DNA from: an uncultured Halomonas sp.
Lineage (GTDB): Bacteria; Pseudomonadota; Gammaproteobacteria; Pseudomonadales; Halomonadaceae
Direction: 5' to 3'
DNA length: 64,000 nt
Assembly: GCF_947493865.1 (NCBI RefSeq)
Contig: NZ_CANLTC010000003.1
Location: 62,001-126,000 of the forward strand
Positions 1 through 10,453 of this stretch are shown here, piece after piece (position 1 is the stretch's first letter; each line of letters starts with the position of its first letter). The position numbers and the translations under genes were made by a program. The notes beneath the pieces are model-generated. The model was not told where the DNA came from and ran no database searches. It saw only the letters and a program-made list of their open reading frames with translations.

Positions 1-815
1 CTGTAATAACCAACATAACCGGGGCGCATGTCGGTGAGTTCGGTGGCATGGGCCAGATCGCTCAGGCCAAGGCCGAAATTCTTGCCGGTCTGAATGAGGA
101 TGGCGTTGCCGTACTCAATCGCGATGATGTGTTTTATCCCTTTTGGTCGCGGCTCGTTGGCAACCGCAGGATCATTGATTTTGGGCTTTCTGGGGAAGCG
201 AAAGTTCAAGCTGTTAATCTAATTTGCGATGAGAGTGGTCATTATTCTTTCTCACTTATGTATGATGATGTCGTCTTAGGCCGAGTGAGGCTTCCCCTGC
301 TCGGCGTACATAATGTGCGCAATGCGCTGGCTGCTACGGCGGCGGCTCTGGCAATGGGGCTCACGGCGAAAGAAGTGATTGCGGGCCTGGATGATCTAAA
401 AGCCTTGCCAGGGCGCATGACGCTGGTGGAAGGCATTCGCGGGTCTCGTCTGCTCGATGACACCTACAATGCCAACCCCGGCGCGATGAAGGCTGCTCTC
501 GATGTGCTGGCGCAGATGCCGGCACCACGTTGGTGCTTTCTGGGCGCAATGGGGGAGTTGGGCGCAGCGTCCGAGGCGCTGCACAGCGATGTAGGACGTT
601 ATGCCCGTGAGCTGGGCATCGATTTTCTCGGCACTCTGGGCGCCGCGGCAGAGCCTTCCGCGCTGGCCTTTGGCGGTTCAGGATGTCATTTCTCGGACTG
701 GGAGACGCTGTTGCGTCATGCCCGGAACCATCTACCCCCTGGTGCCAGTGTGCTGGTCAAAGGGTCTCGCAGCGCCGGCATGGAAAGACTGATCGCCGCA
801 CTGCGCATAGAATGA
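1..815 (+). CDS. murF: UDP-N-acetylmuramoyl-tripeptide--D-Ala-D-Ala ligase MurF, 5'-truncated by window edge
   Basis: MurF adds D-Ala-D-Ala to UDP-MurNAc-tripeptide in the cytoplasm, the last soluble precursor step. The reading frame is open from base 3 with no start in view. The first residues, VITNITGAHVGEFGG, match the Mur-ligase segment before the IAxAKxEI motif (here IAQAKAEI). Further on are LLDDTYNANPGAMKAAL, the family DxYNANP motif, and the C-terminal VKGSRSAGMERL. About 270 residues are visible, the central and C-terminal Mur ligase domains; the N-terminal part is outside the window. It is followed by mraY after 18 bases. This assignment is secure. Confidence 0.96.
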   Translation, partial: VITNITGAHVGEFGGMGQIAQAKAEILAGLNEDGVAVLNRDDVFYPFWSRLVGNRRIIDFGLSGEAKVQAVNLICDESGHYSFSLMYDDVVLGRVRLPLLGVHNVRNALAATAAALAMGLTAKEVIAGLDDLKALPGRMTLVEGIRGSRLLDDTYNANPGAMKAALDVLAQMPAPRWCFLGAMGELGAASEALHSDVGRYARELGIDFLGTLGAAAEPSALAFGGSGCHFSDWETLLRHARNHLPPGASVLVKGSRSAGMERLIAALRIE

Positions 816-833
816 TCAAGGTGAACGCACGAC

Positions 834-1916
834 ATGTTGCTCTATCTAGCACACCTTCTAAGCGCCTATCAAAGCGCCTTTGCCGTTTTTGAGTATCTGA
901 CGCTACGGGCCGTTCTCGGTACCCTGACCGCGCTGCTGCTGTGTCTGTGGTTCGGCCCCATGATGATCCGGCGCCTGGTGGAACGGCAGATCGGTCAGGC
1001 GGTACGGGACGACGGACCACAGTCGCATCTTTCCAAGGCCGGGACGCCGACCATGGGTGGTGCCATGATTCTTGTGGCAATGGCGATCAGCACGCTCTTA
1101 TGGGGCGATCTGAGCAATCACTATGTATGGTTGGTGTTGATCGTCACCCTGGGTTTCGGTGCGATCGGCTGGGTCGACGATTATCGCAAGGTGGTAGAAA
1201 AGAATCCTCGCGGCTTGCCGGCACGCTGGAAATATTTCTGGCAGTCGGTGCTGGGTCTTGGTGCAGCCGTGTTGCTTTACATGACTGCGGCGGGACCGGT
1301 GGAAACCAGCCTGATCGTACCGTTGTTCAAGGAAGTCGTGATTCAGCTTGGATTCTTCTACATCGTGCTGACCTATCTGGTCATCGTCGGCAGTTCCAAT
1401 GCGGTCAATCTCACGGATGGTCTCGATGGCCTGGCCATCATGCCCACGGTCATGGTGGCAATGGGACTTGCGGTATTTGCCTATGCCAGCGGCAATGCGG
1501 TATTTGCCGAGTATTTGCACATTCCCATGGTGCCCGGCGCCGGCGAACTGGCGGTATTCTGTGGCACCATTGCCGGTGCCGGGCTGGGTTTTCTCTGGTT
1601 CAATACCTATCCGGCCCAGGTTTTCATGGGGGATGTCGGGGCTCTGGCACTGGGTGCGGCTCTGGGTATCGTCGCGGTGGTGGTACGCCAGGAAATCGTG
1701 CTGTTCGTCATGGGCGGCGTATTCGTCATGGAGACCGTGTCGGTTATCCTGCAGGTGGGTTCCTATAAACTCACTGGACGACGTATCTTTCGCATGGCGC
1801 CCTTGCACCATCACTTCGAACTCAAGGGCTGGCCGGAACCCCGGGTCATCGTGCGTTTCTGGATCATTACGGTAGTGCTGGTCCTGATGGGTCTCGCCAC
1901 CCTAAAGATTCGCTGA
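834..1916 (+). CDS. mraY: Phospho-N-acetylmuramoyl-pentapeptide transferase MraY
   Basis: Integral membrane enzyme that transfers phospho-MurNAc-pentapeptide to undecaprenyl phosphate, making lipid I. It has 360 residues, the usual length, and many hydrophobic segments. Family motifs are in their expected places: PTMGG (72-76), the aspartate pair D115-D116 in [17 protein letters not shown] (192-201), [11 protein letters not shown] with D267, and the triple histidine [11 protein letters not shown] near 323-333. A good AAGGTG ribosome site precedes ATG 834. It lies between murF and murD in the standard dcw order. Confidence 0.98.
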   Translation: MLLYLAHLLSAYQSAFAVFEYLTLRAVLGTLTALLLCLWFGPMMIRRLVERQIGQAVRDDGPQSHLSKAGTPTMGGAMILVAMAISTLLWGDLSNHYVWLVLIVTLGFGAIGWVDDYRKVVEKNPRGLPARWKYFWQSVLGLGAAVLLYMTAAGPVETSLIVPLFKEVVIQLGFFYIVLTYLVIVGSSNAVNLTDGLDGLAIMPTVMVAMGLAVFAYASGNAVFAEYLHIPMVPGAGELAVFCGTIAGAGLGFLWFNTYPAQVFMGDVGALALGAALGIVAVVVRQEIVLFVMGGVFVMETVSVILQVGSYKLTGRRIFRMAPLHHHFELKGWPEPRVIVRFWIITVVLVLMGLATLKIR

Positions 1917-1950
1917 CGGTAAAACGTACTCGCCACTTCGTAACGGTGAA

Positions 1951-3408
1951 ATGTCGATGTCATCGGTACCCCAGGGACATACCTTGATCGTCGGGCTCGG
2001 CCTTTCCGGAAGCGCCGTTGCCCGGCATCTGGCGCGCCTGGGCACGCCTTTCATGATGGCGGATACCCGTAAGGCGCCGCCTGGATTGCATGCCTTTCGC
2101 GAAGCGCACCCGGACGTCGCCATTCACTGCGGTCCGCTGACGGAACTCGATCTTGCCCAGGCCAAGGAGATCGTGCTTAGCCCGGGTGTCGACCCATGCA
2201 CCCCGGGGCTGAAAACGCTCTGGGCGCGCAGGTTCGGCAATGCTCAAGGGCTGGAAAGCCAAGGAACTACTGCTGAAGCGCCATACATTCTGGGGGAGAT
2301 CGCCCTGTTTGCACGTCAGTGCAGAGTGCCAATCGCTGCCATCACCGGCTCCAATGCCAAGTCCACGGTGACCACTCTGCTCGGCGAAATGGCCAGCGAG
2401 GCGGGGCTCAAGGTTGCCGTCGGCGGTAATCTGGGTACCCCGGCGCTCGATCTGCTCCAGGATCATCCAGATGCGGAACTATTCGTGCTCGAGCTCTCGA
2501 GCTTTCAACTTGAAACCACTCCCGAGCTGAGCGCGGCCGCAGTGGCCTTTCTCAATCTTTCCGAGGATCATCTTGATCGGCATGGTGACATGGCGTGCTA
2601 TCGCGCGGCCAAATCGGCTATTTTTCATGGTGCAGCCTATGCCATTGTCAATGGCGAAGATCCGTTGAGCTGGCCTCAGGAGAAAGAATCATATCCCGCG
2701 CAGGATCTTGCCTGGGAGCGATTTACCACCCGGGCGCCACAGGCCGACGAATGGGGAATCGCCGAGTACAACGACGGTGCGAAAACGCAGCCCTGGTTGA
2801 TGCACGGCGCAAGTCCGCTGATGGCCGTGGCGGATATGCGTCTACCCGGGCGACACAATCATGCCAATGCCCTTGCAGCCATGGCCCTGGGGCATCGGCT
2901 AGGATTGCCACTGGCCGCCATGCAGCGAGTATTGAAGCGCTTTCCCGGTTTGCCGCACCGAGGCGAGTTGATTGGCGAAGGGCAAGGGGTGCGCTGGATC
3001 AACGACTCGAAGGGCACCAATGTGGGTGCCACGCTGGCGGCCATGACGGGACTCGGCGCAACCCTTACGGGCAAGCTGATCTGGCTTGGGGGCGGGCAGG
3101 GCAAGGGCGCGGATTTCACCCCCTTGAAGGCGCCTCTGAAACGATATGCCCGGGAAGCCATCCTGTTTGGTGTCGATGCATCGCGTCTGGCAGGGGCCGT
3201 CGAGGGAGCGGTGCCGATAACGCACACTCAGAACCTGCAGCAAGCATTGGAGCGTGCCGCCGCCACCGCACGCCCAGGCGACTGCGTGTTGCTGTCGCCT
3301 GCCTGCGCCAGTCTCGATCAATTTGCGAACTATATGGCTCGAGGCGATCTGTTTCGCAGCTGGGTGCAGGAATATCTCGCTACCCGTATTGTCCAGGAGC
3401 GTTCATGA
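1951..3408 (+). CDS. murD: UDP-N-acetylmuramoylalanine--D-glutamate ligase MurD
   Basis: Cytoplasmic ATP-dependent ligase adding D-Glu to UDP-MurNAc-L-Ala. The N-terminal domain has the GLGLSG nucleotide-fold motif. The ATP loop is GSNAKST (133-139), the Ser/Ala variant also known in pseudomonads. The C-terminal part has INDSKGTN and LSPACASLDQF. At 485 residues it is 35-45 longer than typical MurD. The extra length sits in two hydrophilic stretches, near residues 95-112 and 230-285. The stop overlaps the ftsW start (ATGA), so translation is probably coupled. Confidence 0.97.
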   Translation: MSMSSVPQGHTLIVGLGLSGSAVARHLARLGTPFMMADTRKAPPGLHAFREAHPDVAIHCGPLTELDLAQAKEIVLSPGVDPCTPGLKTLWARRFGNAQGLESQGTTAEAPYILGEIALFARQCRVPIAAITGSNAKSTVTTLLGEMASEAGLKVAVGGNLGTPALDLLQDHPDAELFVLELSSFQLETTPELSAAAVAFLNLSEDHLDRHGDMACYRAAKSAIFHGAAYAIVNGEDPLSWPQEKESYPAQDLAWERFTTRAPQADEWGIAEYNDGAKTQPWLMHGASPLMAVADMRLPGRHNHANALAAMALGHRLGLPLAAMQRVLKRFPGLPHRGELIGEGQGVRWINDSKGTNVGATLAAMTGLGATLTGKLIWLGGGQGKGADFTPLKAPLKRYAREAILFGVDASRLAGAVEGAVPITHTQNLQQALERAAATARPGDCVLLSPACASLDQFANYMARGDLFRSWVQEYLATRIVQERS

Positions 3409-4580
3409 AGGGTTGGGGCGCGCGTCTTTCCACTGCCGGACAACCTTTTGACGCCTGGTTGGTGCTTGCGGCAGGGACATTGCTGCTGGTCGGCCTGGTC
3501 ATGGTGACCTCCGCGTCGACGGAGGTGGCGACAGGGCTTACCGGTAATCCATTTTATTACGGCATACGCCATGGCATTTTCGTCGTCATTGCCGTAACGT
3601 TCGGCTCGGCCATGCTGCTGGTGCCCCTTGGCTGGTGGCAGGAGAACGGCCCTTGGCTGTTGCTGGCGGGTATCGGGCTTTTGATCCTGGTGTTGCTGGT
3701 AGGTACCGAAGTCAACGGCAGCAAGCGCTGGATTCCCTTGGGGCCAATCAATGTGCAGGCCTCGGAGCTTGCCAAGCTGTTTCTGATCATCTACATCGCC
3801 AGCTATCTGGAACGTTTTCTATCTGGGGTGCGCCGTCATCTCTGGGAATTTACCAAGCCGCTACTGGTGCTTCTACCGATCGCCGTGCTGCTCATCCTCG
3901 AGCCGGATTACGGTGCCCTCGTGGTCATGACCAGCAGTGTGATGGGCATGCTGCTTCTGGCCGGGGCGCCCCTGGGGCGCTTCATCCTGCTGCTGACGGT
4001 CGTGTCGCTGCTGGGCGTGTACGTCGCCATTGCAGAACCCTATCGCCTGGAGCGAATTACCAGTTTCGCCGATCCCTGGGCGGACATGTATGACTCGGGC
4101 TATCAGTTGACCCAGGCGCTGATCGCCTATGGCCGCGGTCACTGGTTTGGTCTGGGGCTCGGAGACAGCGTACAGAAACTGTTCTATCTGCCGGAAGCCC
4201 ACACGGACTTCGTCTTCGCCGTCATTGCCGAGGAGTTGGGTCTGGTGGGGGCGATTACCGTCATCAGCTTCTTTGCGCTCCTGGTTTATCGCGCGCTTGC
4301 CATCGGCAGGCGGGCAGAGCTGATTCGATTGCCGTTCGCTGCCTATCTCAGCTACGGTATCGCCCTGGTATTCGGAGGCCAGGCCTTCATCAACATCGGA
4401 GTGAGCACCGGCATGCTGCCTACCAAGGGGCTGACACTACCCTTGTTGAGCTACGGAGGGTCGAGTCTCGTGGTCAGTTGCATCATGGTGGCGCTGCTGC
4501 TGCGAGTGGATATCGAGACTCGGCGTCTGACCCGCTATGCAAATGCCCGGCAACAGGTCAAAGGAGTTCCCGCCCCATGA
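3405..4580 (+). CDS. ftsW: Peptidoglycan glycosyltransferase FtsW (SEDS family)
   Basis: Septal SEDS polymerase that works with PBP3 at the divisome. The frame is open far upstream, but the real start is ATG 3405, overlapping the murD stop by four bases. This gives 391 residues, normal for FtsW. The protein is rich in transmembrane helices and carries the SEDS signatures GSKRWIPLGPINVQASELAK, AHTDFVFAVIAEELG and the C-terminal LPLLSYGGSSLV. The upstream in-frame extension is the murD gene read out of frame and was removed. Confidence 0.96.
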   Translation: MKGWGARLSTAGQPFDAWLVLAAGTLLLVGLVMVTSASTEVATGLTGNPFYYGIRHGIFVVIAVTFGSAMLLVPLGWWQENGPWLLLAGIGLLILVLLVGTEVNGSKRWIPLGPINVQASELAKLFLIIYIASYLERFLSGVRRHLWEFTKPLLVLLPIAVLLILEPDYGALVVMTSSVMGMLLLAGAPLGRFILLLTVVSLLGVYVAIAEPYRLERITSFADPWADMYDSGYQLTQALIAYGRGHWFGLGLGDSVQKLFYLPEAHTDFVFAVIAEELGLVGAITVISFFALLVYRALAIGRRAELIRLPFAAYLSYGIALVFGGQAFINIGVSTGMLPTKGLTLPLLSYGGSSLVVSCIMVALLLRVDIETRRLTRYANARQQVKGVPAP

Positions 4581-5725
4581 TGTCATCAGAGGCAGCCGTG
4601 CAAACCTCCGTGCAGGACGCTTCCGTTCGCCGCGTGCTGATCATGGCCGGTGGTACTGGCGGTCATGTGATTCCCGCCCTTTCCCTGGCGAGGGCGCTAA
4701 TCGCTCAAGGCGTCAGCGTCGAGTGGCTGGGTAGCCCGCGCGGCATCGAAAATCGTCTAGTGCCGGCGGCGGGCATCACGCTGCACCGTATCGATATCGC
4801 CGGACTGCGCGGCAATGGCCTGGCGGGATGGCTGGCCGTGCCCTGGCGTCTATCCCGCGCCGTGTCCCAGGCCTGGCGGGTCTTGCAACGCTTCGATCCT
4901 CAACTGGTAGTCGGCATGGGCGGTTTTGCCAGTGGCCCGGGCGGGCTGGCGGCCTGGTTGTCCCGGCGGGCGCTGGTCGTGCATGAGCAAAATGCCGTGG
5001 CCGGCATGACCAATCAGGCATTGTCGCGACTGGCGACACGGGTTTATGCCGCATTTCCCGGGGCTTTTCGTAAAGCCGGCAAGGCGCACAAGGAAATCGT
5101 CATCGGCAATCCAGTGCGCAGCGAGATCGCCGCCCTGGGCTGCCAGCCACGTACTGCAGAAAGTATGCAAGACCGACGGCTACGCGTGCTGGTGGTAGGT
5201 GGCTCGTTGGGGGCCCAGGCGCTCAATCAATGCTTGCCGGAAGCCGTCGCTTTGCTCAAGACAAAGGCGCCCGCCAGCAAGCTGCCCGAGATTCGTCATC
5301 AGACCGGTCGCGACAGGGAGGACGCGACTCGGGAAGCCTATGCCGCTGCCGGTATCGAAGCCCAGGTCAGTGATTTCATCGACGCCATGGCCCAGGCCTA
5401 CGAATGGGCGGATCTGGTCATATGCCGCGCCGGGGCCCTGACCATTGCCGAGCTAGCCGCTGCGGCCAAGCCCTCATTGCTGGTGCCTTATCCCCATGCG
5501 GTGGACGATCACCAAACCCAGAACGCTCGGCATCTCGTTACTGCGGATGCCGCCTTGCTGATACCCCAAAACACCTTGGATGCGGCTTCGCTCGCCGATA
5601 CGCTTGCGACCGTACTCGACCCCGAACGCCTTGCCACCATGGCGGTCGCCGCCCGCGGCTGCGCGCATCTCGATGCGGTCGAGCGCCTGGTAGAAGGCTG
5701 CATGGAGATCGGTTTTGAGCGATAA
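4577..5725 (+). CDS. murG: UDP-GlcNAc:lipid I N-acetylglucosaminyltransferase MurG
   Basis: Peripheral inner-membrane GT28 glycosyltransferase that converts lipid I to lipid II. ATG 4577 overlaps the ftsW stop and has an AAAGGAG site (4560-4566) ten bases upstream; ATG 4580 is an alternative. The product is 382 residues. Key motifs are the glycine-rich GGTGGH (25-30), the second loop GSLGAQALN in the C-terminal Rossmann domain and [14 protein letters not shown] in the UDP-GlcNAc site. About 18 residues precede the usual family start, so the N-terminus is slightly long. Confidence 0.96.
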   Translation: MMSSEAAVQTSVQDASVRRVLIMAGGTGGHVIPALSLARALIAQGVSVEWLGSPRGIENRLVPAAGITLHRIDIAGLRGNGLAGWLAVPWRLSRAVSQAWRVLQRFDPQLVVGMGGFASGPGGLAAWLSRRALVVHEQNAVAGMTNQALSRLATRVYAAFPGAFRKAGKAHKEIVIGNPVRSEIAALGCQPRTAESMQDRRLRVLVVGGSLGAQALNQCLPEAVALLKTKAPASKLPEIRHQTGRDREDATREAYAAAGIEAQVSDFIDAMAQAYEWADLVICRAGALTIAELAAAAKPSLLVPYPHAVDDHQTQNARHLVTADAALLIPQNTLDAASLADTLATVLDPERLATMAVAARGCAHLDAVERLVEGCMEIGFER

Positions 5726-7271
5726 CCCCTTTTCTGTTTCCCACCAGCAAATGAGCGCCTCCCGTGGCTCATTGCCACACGTCGCTTCCGGTCTGGGCAT
5801 GCGACGCATACGGCGCATCCACTTCATCGGTATTGGCGGCGCTGGCATGTGCGGTATTGCGGAGGTGCTTGCCAATCAGGGCTATCAGGTGAGCGGTAGC
5901 GATCTCAGGGAATCCTCCGTCACGGCACATCTGCGAGACTGCGGTATCCGCGTTGCCATCGGCCATGCATCGGCCCATGCCGAAGGTGCCGATGTGATCG
6001 TGGTGTCGACTGCCGTGGATCAGAGCAACCCCGAAATTGTCTGGGCGCAGGAGTATCGCATTCCCGTGGTGCGGCGTGCTGAGATGCTGGCGGAGCTGAT
6101 GCGGTTTCGCCATGGCATCGCGGTCGCCGGCACCCACGGCAAGACGACGACCACCAGCCTGACCGCGACGCTACTGGCGGAGGGCGGGCTGGACCCCACC
6201 TTCGTGATCGGCGGCAAGCTGACCAGTGCCGGTACCAATGCGCGGCTGGGAGAGGGAGAGTATCTGGTGGCGGAGGCGGACGAGTCCGACGCCTCCTTTC
6301 TACATTTACAGCCGATGGTTTCCGTCGTCACCAACGTCGATGCGGATCATATGGCCACCTACGCCGGGGACTTCTCGCGTCTCAAGGACACCTTCATCGA
6401 GTTTCTGCACAATCTTCCTTTTTATGGGCTGGCGATACTCTGTCTCGATGATGACAACCTGCGCGGGCTGATGGGGCGAGTACAGCGCCAGTTCGTCACC
6501 TATGGCTTCAGCCCTGACGCGGACTATCGCATCACCGATTTCGTGCAGGAGAGTGGCGAGATTCGCTTCACGGCTCTGCGCCCGGAGGGCCATGCGCCTC
6601 TGGCGGTTCGCCTGGCAATGCCCGGCGAGCATAATGCTCAGAATGCCTTGGCAGCGATTGCCGTGGCCACGGATGCCGGCGTTGGTGACGACGCCATCCT
6701 GCGCGGACTTTCCAGCTTTGCCGGCGTTGGTCGACGTTTTCAGGTGCACGGTAGCTTTCCTCTAGGGGCTTTCCAGGAAAGAGGACGATCAGACGATCGC
6801 GAACAGGGCCAAATGCAAGGTTCTTCACAGGAACCGGGTGAGGTCATGCTGGTCGACGACTACGGCCATCACCCTCGTGAAGTCGAGATGGTCATTCGAG
6901 CGGTGCGCGCCGGCTGGCCCAAGCGGCGCCTGGTGATGATCTATCAGCCCCATCGCTATTCCCGTACCCATGACTTGTACGAAGATTTCGTGCGGGTACT
7001 GTCCGGCGTCGATACGTTGCTGCTGCTCGATGTCTACAGTGCCGGTGAAGCGCCCATTCCCGGCGCCGAAGGGCGCACGCTGGCGGGTTCGATTCGTCAG
7101 AGAGGGGAGGTCGATCCACTCTTCGTCGAACACAAGAAAGAACTGCCGCGTCTGCTTTCTCGGGTTTTGCGTAACGACGATATTCTGATTACTCAGGGTG
7201 CCGGCGATATCGGCGGTATCTCCCTCGCCCTGGCGGCTAACCAGTTACAGTTGGACAAGGTAGAACTATGA
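5715..7271 (+). CDS. murC: UDP-N-acetylmuramate--L-alanine ligase MurC
   Basis: First of the Mur ligases, adding L-Ala to UDP-MurNAc. The frame starts at TTG 5715, overlapping murG by 11 bases. In-frame ATG 5751 and ATG 5799 are credible alternatives because homology begins only at [13 protein letters not shown] (34-45). The ATP loop is GTHGKTTT (139-146), followed by [10 protein letters not shown] and the C-terminal DDYGHHP. At 518 residues it is longer than usual: besides the N-terminus there is a hydrophilic Gln/Arg/Glu-rich insert at about residues 350-375, just before DDYGHHP. Confidence 0.96.
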   Translation: MSDNPFSVSHQQMSASRGSLPHVASGLGMRRIRRIHFIGIGGAGMCGIAEVLANQGYQVSGSDLRESSVTAHLRDCGIRVAIGHASAHAEGADVIVVSTAVDQSNPEIVWAQEYRIPVVRRAEMLAELMRFRHGIAVAGTHGKTTTTSLTATLLAEGGLDPTFVIGGKLTSAGTNARLGEGEYLVAEADESDASFLHLQPMVSVVTNVDADHMATYAGDFSRLKDTFIEFLHNLPFYGLAILCLDDDNLRGLMGRVQRQFVTYGFSPDADYRITDFVQESGEIRFTALRPEGHAPLAVRLAMPGEHNAQNALAAIAVATDAGVGDDAILRGLSSFAGVGRRFQVHGSFPLGAFQERGRSDDREQGQMQGSSQEPGEVMLVDDYGHHPREVEMVIRAVRAGWPKRRLVMIYQPHRYSRTHDLYEDFVRVLSGVDTLLLLDVYSAGEAPIPGAEGRTLAGSIRQRGEVDPLFVEHKKELPRLLSRVLRNDDILITQGAGDIGGISLALAANQLQLDKVEL

Positions 7272-8212
7272 GCAATTCGCGGCGGGATGACGTATCGAAT
7301 CCCGATGATTATGGTCGGGTGGTCGTGCTTTACGGTGGCAATTCTGCAGAACGAGAGGTGTCTCTAAATAGCGGCAAGGCAGTTTTGGCGGCATTGCAAA
7401 AAACCGGTCTCGATGTACAGGGCTACGACCTGGCGGCAGGTGGATTGAGCAAGCTCGAAGCCCTGGCTCCAGATCGTGTGTTCATCGCCCTGCATGGCCG
7501 AGGTGGCGAGGATGGCACGCTACAAGGGGCGCTTGAACTGCTGGGCATTCCTTATACCGGCAGTGGTGTGCTGGCTTCTGCGCTGGGCATGGACAAACAG
7601 CGCACCAAGCATCTCTGGCGCTCTTTAGATCTGCCCACACCGCCAAGTATTACGCTGGAGCCCAACGCGGATTGGGAGCAGGTGGTCGAGCGTCTCGGAC
7701 TGCCGCTGGTGGTCAAGCCAGTACATGAAGGCTCGACGCTGGGCATCAGCATCGTGGATAGCCTCGAGGCCTTGAAATCCGCCTATCGGGAGGCCGCGCG
7801 GTTCGATGCGATGGTCATGGCAGAGCGCTTTGTTTCGGGTGAGGAATATACCGTGTCGCTGCTTGGCAACAGGGTGTTGCCGGCAATTCGCGTCGAGGTG
7901 CCCAATGGTTTTTACGATTACGAGGCCAAGTATCACTCCAACGAGACGCTCTACCATATTCCCTGCGGGCTGAGTGGCGAGCAGGAGCAAGAGCTGGGTC
8001 AGCTTTGTCTTCGAGCCTTCGAGGCGCTCGGCTGTCGTGGCTGGGGGCGAGTCGATGTTATGCGAGATGCTCAAGGTGAATTCTGGTTGCTGGAAGTCAA
8101 TACCGTGCCGGGAATGACGGATCACAGTCTTGTGCCTCAGGCCGCGGCTCACGCGGGCATCAATTTCGAGGAACTGGTGCTGCGTATTCTTGCCACGTCG
8201 CTTGAGGCGTGA
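7268..8212 (+). CDS. ddlB: D-alanine--D-alanine ligase DdlB
   Basis: ATP-grasp ligase that makes the D-Ala-D-Ala dipeptide used by MurF. It has 314 residues, typical of the dcw-located B type. N-terminal [15 protein letters not shown] is the substrate-binding start of the family, followed by [17 protein letters not shown]-grasp residues are in [13 protein letters not shown] and the metal-binding [17 protein letters not shown]. The start ATG 7268 overlaps the murC stop (ATGA), as usual in this cluster. Confidence 0.97.
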   Translation: MSNSRRDDVSNPDDYGRVVVLYGGNSAEREVSLNSGKAVLAALQKTGLDVQGYDLAAGGLSKLEALAPDRVFIALHGRGGEDGTLQGALELLGIPYTGSGVLASALGMDKQRTKHLWRSLDLPTPPSITLEPNADWEQVVERLGLPLVVKPVHEGSTLGISIVDSLEALKSAYREAARFDAMVMAERFVSGEEYTVSLLGNRVLPAIRVEVPNGFYDYEAKYHSNETLYHIPCGLSGEQEQELGQLCLRAFEALGCRGWGRVDVMRDAQGEFWLLEVNTVPGMTDHSLVPQAAAHAGINFEELVLRILATSLEA

Positions 8213-8940
8213 GCGCGATGGCATCTGCTGGCTCCCGTGGCACGATCGTGGGTTTGCTACTTCTGATCGTCTTGTTGAGTGCCGGTGGGCGCGCGCTGTG
8301 GTTATGGCTCGACCGCCCTATCGAGCGGGTCTCGATCAGCGGCGATCTAAGTTACGTCAGCGCCAACTATCTGCGTGAGCAGCTGGCACCGATGGTTCAA
8401 GGGCAAAGCTGGTTGTCCGTGGATCTCGCTGAACTGCGAAAACGCGCGCGGGCAATCGAGTGGCTTTCCGAGGTGCGAGTCTCGCGTCACTGGCCGAATG
8501 CCCTGAATTTCGAGCTTTATGAACAGGACCCAGTGGCACGCTGGAACGATGATCTACTTATCAATTCCCGAGGTGTGCCATTTCATCAAGGTAATGTAAC
8601 AATACCTGATGATCTTCCGGATTTGTCTGGTCCCCGGGGCAGTGGCGCGGAAGTATTGGCACTACTCGATCAATTACATAGTCGCTTTACATCGCTAAAA
8701 TTTGAAGTGACTCAACTAAGACTCGAAGATCGTGGTGCCTGGCGTTTTCAGGTCGATGATAGCATTTGGGTCATGCTAGGACGCAATCAGCACGAGTCAC
8801 GATTGGCACGTTTCATTGCCGCCTGGAAACGGCAGCTTATGAATGAAGCGTCGCAAATTCGCTACATCGATCTTCGCTATCCAAATGGAATTGTTGTTGC
8901 CTGGCACGGTGAAACGGAAGTGGAAGTACCACAGCATTAA
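8209..8940 (+). CDS. ftsQ: Cell division protein FtsQ
   Basis: Bitopic divisome protein linking early and late division proteins through FtsB-FtsL. It has 243 residues. There is a short cytoplasmic tail, one membrane helix (about 10-30, LLLLIVLLSAGGRALWLW), a POTRA domain starting IERVSISGDL and the FtsQ domain with ARWNDDLLINSRGVPF. GTG 8209 overlaps the ddlB stop (GTGA); ATG 8218 is an alternative start. The last third is more AT-rich than the neighbouring genes. Confidence 0.94.
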   Translation: MSAMASAGSRGTIVGLLLLIVLLSAGGRALWLWLDRPIERVSISGDLSYVSANYLREQLAPMVQGQSWLSVDLAELRKRARAIEWLSEVRVSRHWPNALNFELYEQDPVARWNDDLLINSRGVPFHQGNVTIPDDLPDLSGPRGSGAEVLALLDQLHSRFTSLKFEVTQLRLEDRGAWRFQVDDSIWVMLGRNQHESRLARFIAAWKRQLMNEASQIRYIDLRYPNGIVVAWHGETEVEVPQH

Positions 8941-8987
8941 TACCTACTATCACTTTTTGGCGCCAGCCGCCGATAGACAAGGGTATA

Positions 8988-9014
8988 GGGTATTTCTTTC
9001 GTTAAAAAATACCC
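8988..9014. other. Stem-loop in the AT-rich ftsQ-ftsA gap
   Basis: The 203-base gap between ftsQ and ftsA is markedly AT-rich compared with the genes on either side. It contains an 8-bp perfect inverted repeat, GGGTATTT (8988-8995) and AAATACCC (9007-9014), with an 11-base loop and no T-tract. It could be a processing or attenuation site. Downstream, TTGTAT (9032-9037) and TATAAC (9053-9058) resemble promoter boxes, but their 15-base spacing is poor. An ftsAZ promoter here is plausible, not shown. Confidence 0.3.
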
Positions 9015-9143
9015 GTATTCTACTGCTGAACTTGTATGCGGGCTGGATAAATTATAACTTTGATTTTTTAATCAGCCACGATTTTTTAAGCGTACATTAA
9101 TTGTTTACTAACTAAAGTGAAGATTGAGGAGTGATCCCGACCC

Positions 9144-10418
9144 ATGGCAGGACAATCCAATGCTTCCAATATGGTGGTTGGGCTGGATATCGGGACGTCC
9201 AAGGTCGTAGCGATTGTCGGTCAACCTACTGACGATGGCGGACTCGAAATCGCCGGAATTGGCTCGCATCCGTCGCGTGGCATGAAAAAAGGCGTCGTCA
9301 TCAATATCGAATCCACCGTGCTGTCCATTCAGCGAGCAGTGGAAGAAGCGGAATTGATGGCTGGCTGCGATATTCATTCAGTCTATGTGGGGGTTGCAGG
9401 AAGCCACATCAGTTCAATGAACTCCGATGGCGTGGTGGCAATCAAGGAGCGCGAAGTGACGCCCTCCGATATCGATCGTGTCATCGACTCTGCCCGCGCC
9501 CGTGCCATTTCAGAAGGACAACGCATCATTCATGTGCTGCCTCAGGAGTTTGCCATCGATACCCAGGAGGGTATCCGCGAGCCCTTGGGCATGTCCGGCG
9601 TTCGACTCGAGGCGCGAGTGCACCTGGTAACAGCCGCGCTCAATGCCGTCCAGAACATTGAAAAATGCGTACGTCGCTGTGGTCTGGAAGTCGACGACAT
9701 CATCCTGGAGCAGCTCGCCTCGAGCTATGCAGTATTGACCGAGGACGAGCGCGAACTCGGAGTGTGCATGGTGGATATCGGGGGTGGCACTACCGATATC
9801 GCCGTATTCACCGAAGGGGCGATTCGCCACACGGCGGTCATCCCCATTGCCGGCGATCAAGTCACCAACGATATCGCCATGGCCCTGCGCACGCCGACAC
9901 AGTACGCCGAGGACATCAAGGTCAAGTACGCCTGCGCGCTGACGCAGCTGGCTTCCAGCGATGAAATGGTCAAGGTTCCCAGCGTCGGGGATCGCCCGGC
10001 TCGGGATCTGTCCCGGCAGGCGCTTGCCGAGGTGGTCGAGCCACGTTACGAAGAGCTCTTTACCCTTGTGCGTGAAGAGCTGCGCCGCAGTGGCTTCGAG
10101 GATCTCGTCGCCGCAGGCGTCGTGCTGACCGGCGGTACATCACGCATGGAAGGCGTGGTAGAGCTTGCCGAAGAGATTTTTCATATGCCGGTGCGTATTG
10201 CCTGCCCGCAGAACGTGCGCGGCCTGGCAGACGTAGTGCGTAACCCGATTTATTCCACCGGAGTGGGTTTGCTACTCTATGGAATGCGTGAGGCCAAGCA
10301 TGGCCAAACTCGCGCGGTAGCGGCCCAGCCCCGCAGAGAAGAGGGTTCCAGGCGTACGGTCACGGATGACACCTCGACGCTGAAACGGGTCAAAAGTTGG
10401 TTCAAAGGAAATTTCTGA
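9144..10418 (+). CDS. ftsA: Cell division protein FtsA
   Basis: Actin-family ATPase that tethers FtsZ to the membrane and recruits later divisome proteins. It has 424 residues. Actin-fold motifs are [16 protein letters not shown] (phosphate 1), [14 protein letters not shown] (phosphate 2) and [13 protein letters not shown] (adenosine). The C-terminus ends in a basic amphipathic stretch, [12 protein letters not shown], the expected membrane-targeting sequence. A GAGGAG ribosome site lies about 12 bases before ATG 9144. It is followed by ftsZ after 35 bases. Confidence 0.98.
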   Translation: MAGQSNASNMVVGLDIGTSKVVAIVGQPTDDGGLEIAGIGSHPSRGMKKGVVINIESTVLSIQRAVEEAELMAGCDIHSVYVGVAGSHISSMNSDGVVAIKEREVTPSDIDRVIDSARARAISEGQRIIHVLPQEFAIDTQEGIREPLGMSGVRLEARVHLVTAALNAVQNIEKCVRRCGLEVDDIILEQLASSYAVLTEDERELGVCMVDIGGGTTDIAVFTEGAIRHTAVIPIAGDQVTNDIAMALRTPTQYAEDIKVKYACALTQLASSDEMVKVPSVGDRPARDLSRQALAEVVEPRYEELFTLVREELRRSGFEDLVAAGVVLTGGTSRMEGVVELAEEIFHMPVRIACPQNVRGLADVVRNPIYSTGVGLLLYGMREAKHGQTRAVAAQPRREEGSRRTVTDDTSTLKRVKSWFKGNF

Positions 10419-10453
10419 CAGGGGTCGTAAAACGACCACAGGAGACGGGGCAA

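Noticed and set aside
8843..9100. Possible small gene in the ftsQ-ftsA gap
   Set aside because: It starts inside ftsQ in another frame and lacks a ribosome site and any motif.
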